A DNA stretch of 7,724 bases from Planctomycetota bacterium. Lineage in GTDB: Bacteria; Planctomycetota; Planctomycetia; Gemmatales; Gemmataceae. Positions 7,431 to 7,724 of this stretch are shown piece after piece; position 1 is the first letter of the stretch; the number at the start of each line of letters is the position of its first letter. The position numbers and the translations under genes are program-made. A model generated the notes under the pieces. That model was not told the DNA's origin. It searched no databases and saw nothing but the letters and a program-made list of their open reading frames with translations. The stretch lies in assembly GCA_018970845.1 (NCBI GenBank), contig JAGWVO010000167.1:1-7724 (forward strand). Direction: 5' to 3'.

Positions 7431-7435
7431 TGGAG
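7431..7435 (+). promoter_or_regulatory. Ribosome binding site that decides the start of the small downstream gene
   Basis: TGGAG lies 8 bases before ATG 7444. The frame is open upstream to a TTG at 7414, but that start has no Shine-Dalgarno match and lies in a small AGTTT/AAACT inverted repeat (7409-7421), so ATG 7444 is preferred. Confidence 0.6.
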
Positions 7436-7443
7436 CCTGTGTC

Positions 7444-7683
7444 ATGGGTGTTCGTCGCGACCGTCTCGACCTGTGGATCGCCGATCAGGTGGCTTCCCGC
7501 CGGGACAACAGCCCAGCCAAGGTCGCCGAGCGGGTCCGCCGACTCGCAAGGCTCAAGAAGGCGATCTCCGAGGGCAAGTTTCCCTACATTCCCACCGTCC
7601 AAAGCTGGATCAGCGCCGAAACAGGCGTGCCGTTTTCCCAGCTAACGGCCGACGAAGTGGAGAAGTGGGCCAAATCCCTGTAA
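7444..7683 (+). CDS. Small basic protein of unknown function
   Basis: 79 residues from ATG 7444 to TAA 7681-7683. I do not recognise a family. I count 15 Lys/Arg and 10 Asp/Glu, with most of the excess positive charge in residues 1-45 (for example VAERVRRLARLKKAISEGK, probably an amphipathic helix). The second half, IPTVQSWISAETGVPFSQLT followed by ADEVEKWAKSL, could form two or three short helices. Three Trp (11, 55, 75) suggest a small hydrophobic core. There is no signal peptide, membrane segment or Cys, so it is probably cytoplasmic, unlike its neighbours. The basic first half and the TGV turn between helices leave room for nucleic-acid binding, but no helix-turn-helix match is convincing. 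Evidence that it is a real gene: a well-placed ribosome binding site, GC-rich codons like its neighbours, and no larger competing frame. A terminator-like hairpin separates it from the cluster, so it may be transcribed independently; no clear promoter was seen. Confidence 0.65.
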   Translation: MGVRRDRLDLWIADQVASRRDNSPAKVAERVRRLARLKKAISEGKFPYIPTVQSWISAETGVPFSQLTADEVEKWAKSL

Positions 7684-7691
7684 ACACGACA

Positions 7692-7710
7692 CTTTGGCAT
7701 GGCTCCAAGG
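7692..7710 (+). terminator. Weak hairpin after the small gene
   Basis: CTTTGG (7692-7697) can pair with CCAAGG (7705-7710) through five Watson-Crick pairs and one U-G wobble, with a 7-base loop. It starts 9 bases after the stop codon and has no U-tract. It could be a weak terminator or chance. Confidence 0.2.
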
Positions 7711-7724
7711 GAACCAACCCCAGG

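Larger units (their letters stand above)
1..7724. other. Window-wide absence of the tetranucleotide ACGT
   Basis: By eye, about 115 CGT trinucleotides occur, preceded by C, G or T but never by A; ACG is also frequent and is followed by A, C or G only. In the 23 Asp-Val, Asn-Val, His-Val and Tyr-Val pairs I located in the three long genes, the first codon always ends in T (GATGT, AATGT, CATGT, TATGT), although C-ending forms of these codons are common elsewhere in the same genes. The absence runs across all five genes and the gaps, so it is a property of the genome region and not of one gene. Confidence 0.85.

Noticed and set aside
7699..7724. ATG at 7699 opening a frame that runs off the window end
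   Set aside because: Only eight codons are visible, with no Shine-Dalgarno match upstream, and it sits within a possible hairpin loop.

Overview
The window looks like a piece of a Planctomycetota chromosome. It is GC-rich, every gene is on the + strand, and it carries protein families that cluster typically in that phylum: DUF1501, PPC-domain proteins, DUF1549/DUF1553 (PSCyt2/PSD1) cytochromes, and a PSCyt1 haem domain fused to WD40 repeats. I cannot place it below phylum from the sequence alone.

Layout: (1) 1-246, the 3' end of a DUF1501 gene. (2) 247-321, an intergenic gap with a strong GC hairpin. (3) 322-2796, a secreted protein with two PPC domains and several Ig-like regions. (4) 2816-5275, a large exported haem protein (Big_2-like, CX4CH haem module, Big_2-like, DUF1549, DUF1553), only 19 bases after the previous stop. 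(5) 5275-5294, a hairpin that starts at the last base of that stop codon. (6) 5318-7366, a PSCyt1 cytochrome domain, a seven-bladed WD40 propeller and a long Ala/Gln-rich coiled coil. (7) 7367-7443, a gap with a terminator-like hairpin. (8) 7444-7683, a small basic protein of unknown function. (9) 7684-7724, a short tail with a weak hairpin and no supported gene. Apart from those listed, there is no stretch above 300 bases without a gene, and I saw no tRNA, rRNA, CRISPR array or insertion sequence.

The first four genes probably form one transcription unit making an extracytoplasmic assembly: a sulfatase/phosphatase-fold DUF1501 protein, a beta-rich scaffold, a two-haem DUF1549/DUF1553 protein and a haem/propeller/coiled-coil protein. 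The cluster type is known in planctomycetes, but its biochemical role is, as far as I know, unresolved. Linking it to electron transfer or to breakdown of a complex substrate is inference.

The most unexpected signal is compositional. Reading every CGT by eye, I found no ACGT anywhere in 7724 bases, although ACG and CGT are each common. At every Asp/Asn/His/Tyr-Val pair I located (23 of 23) the first codon ends in T, avoiding ACGT across the codon boundary. This suggests restriction-modification or another methylation-linked pressure on ACGT in this genome.
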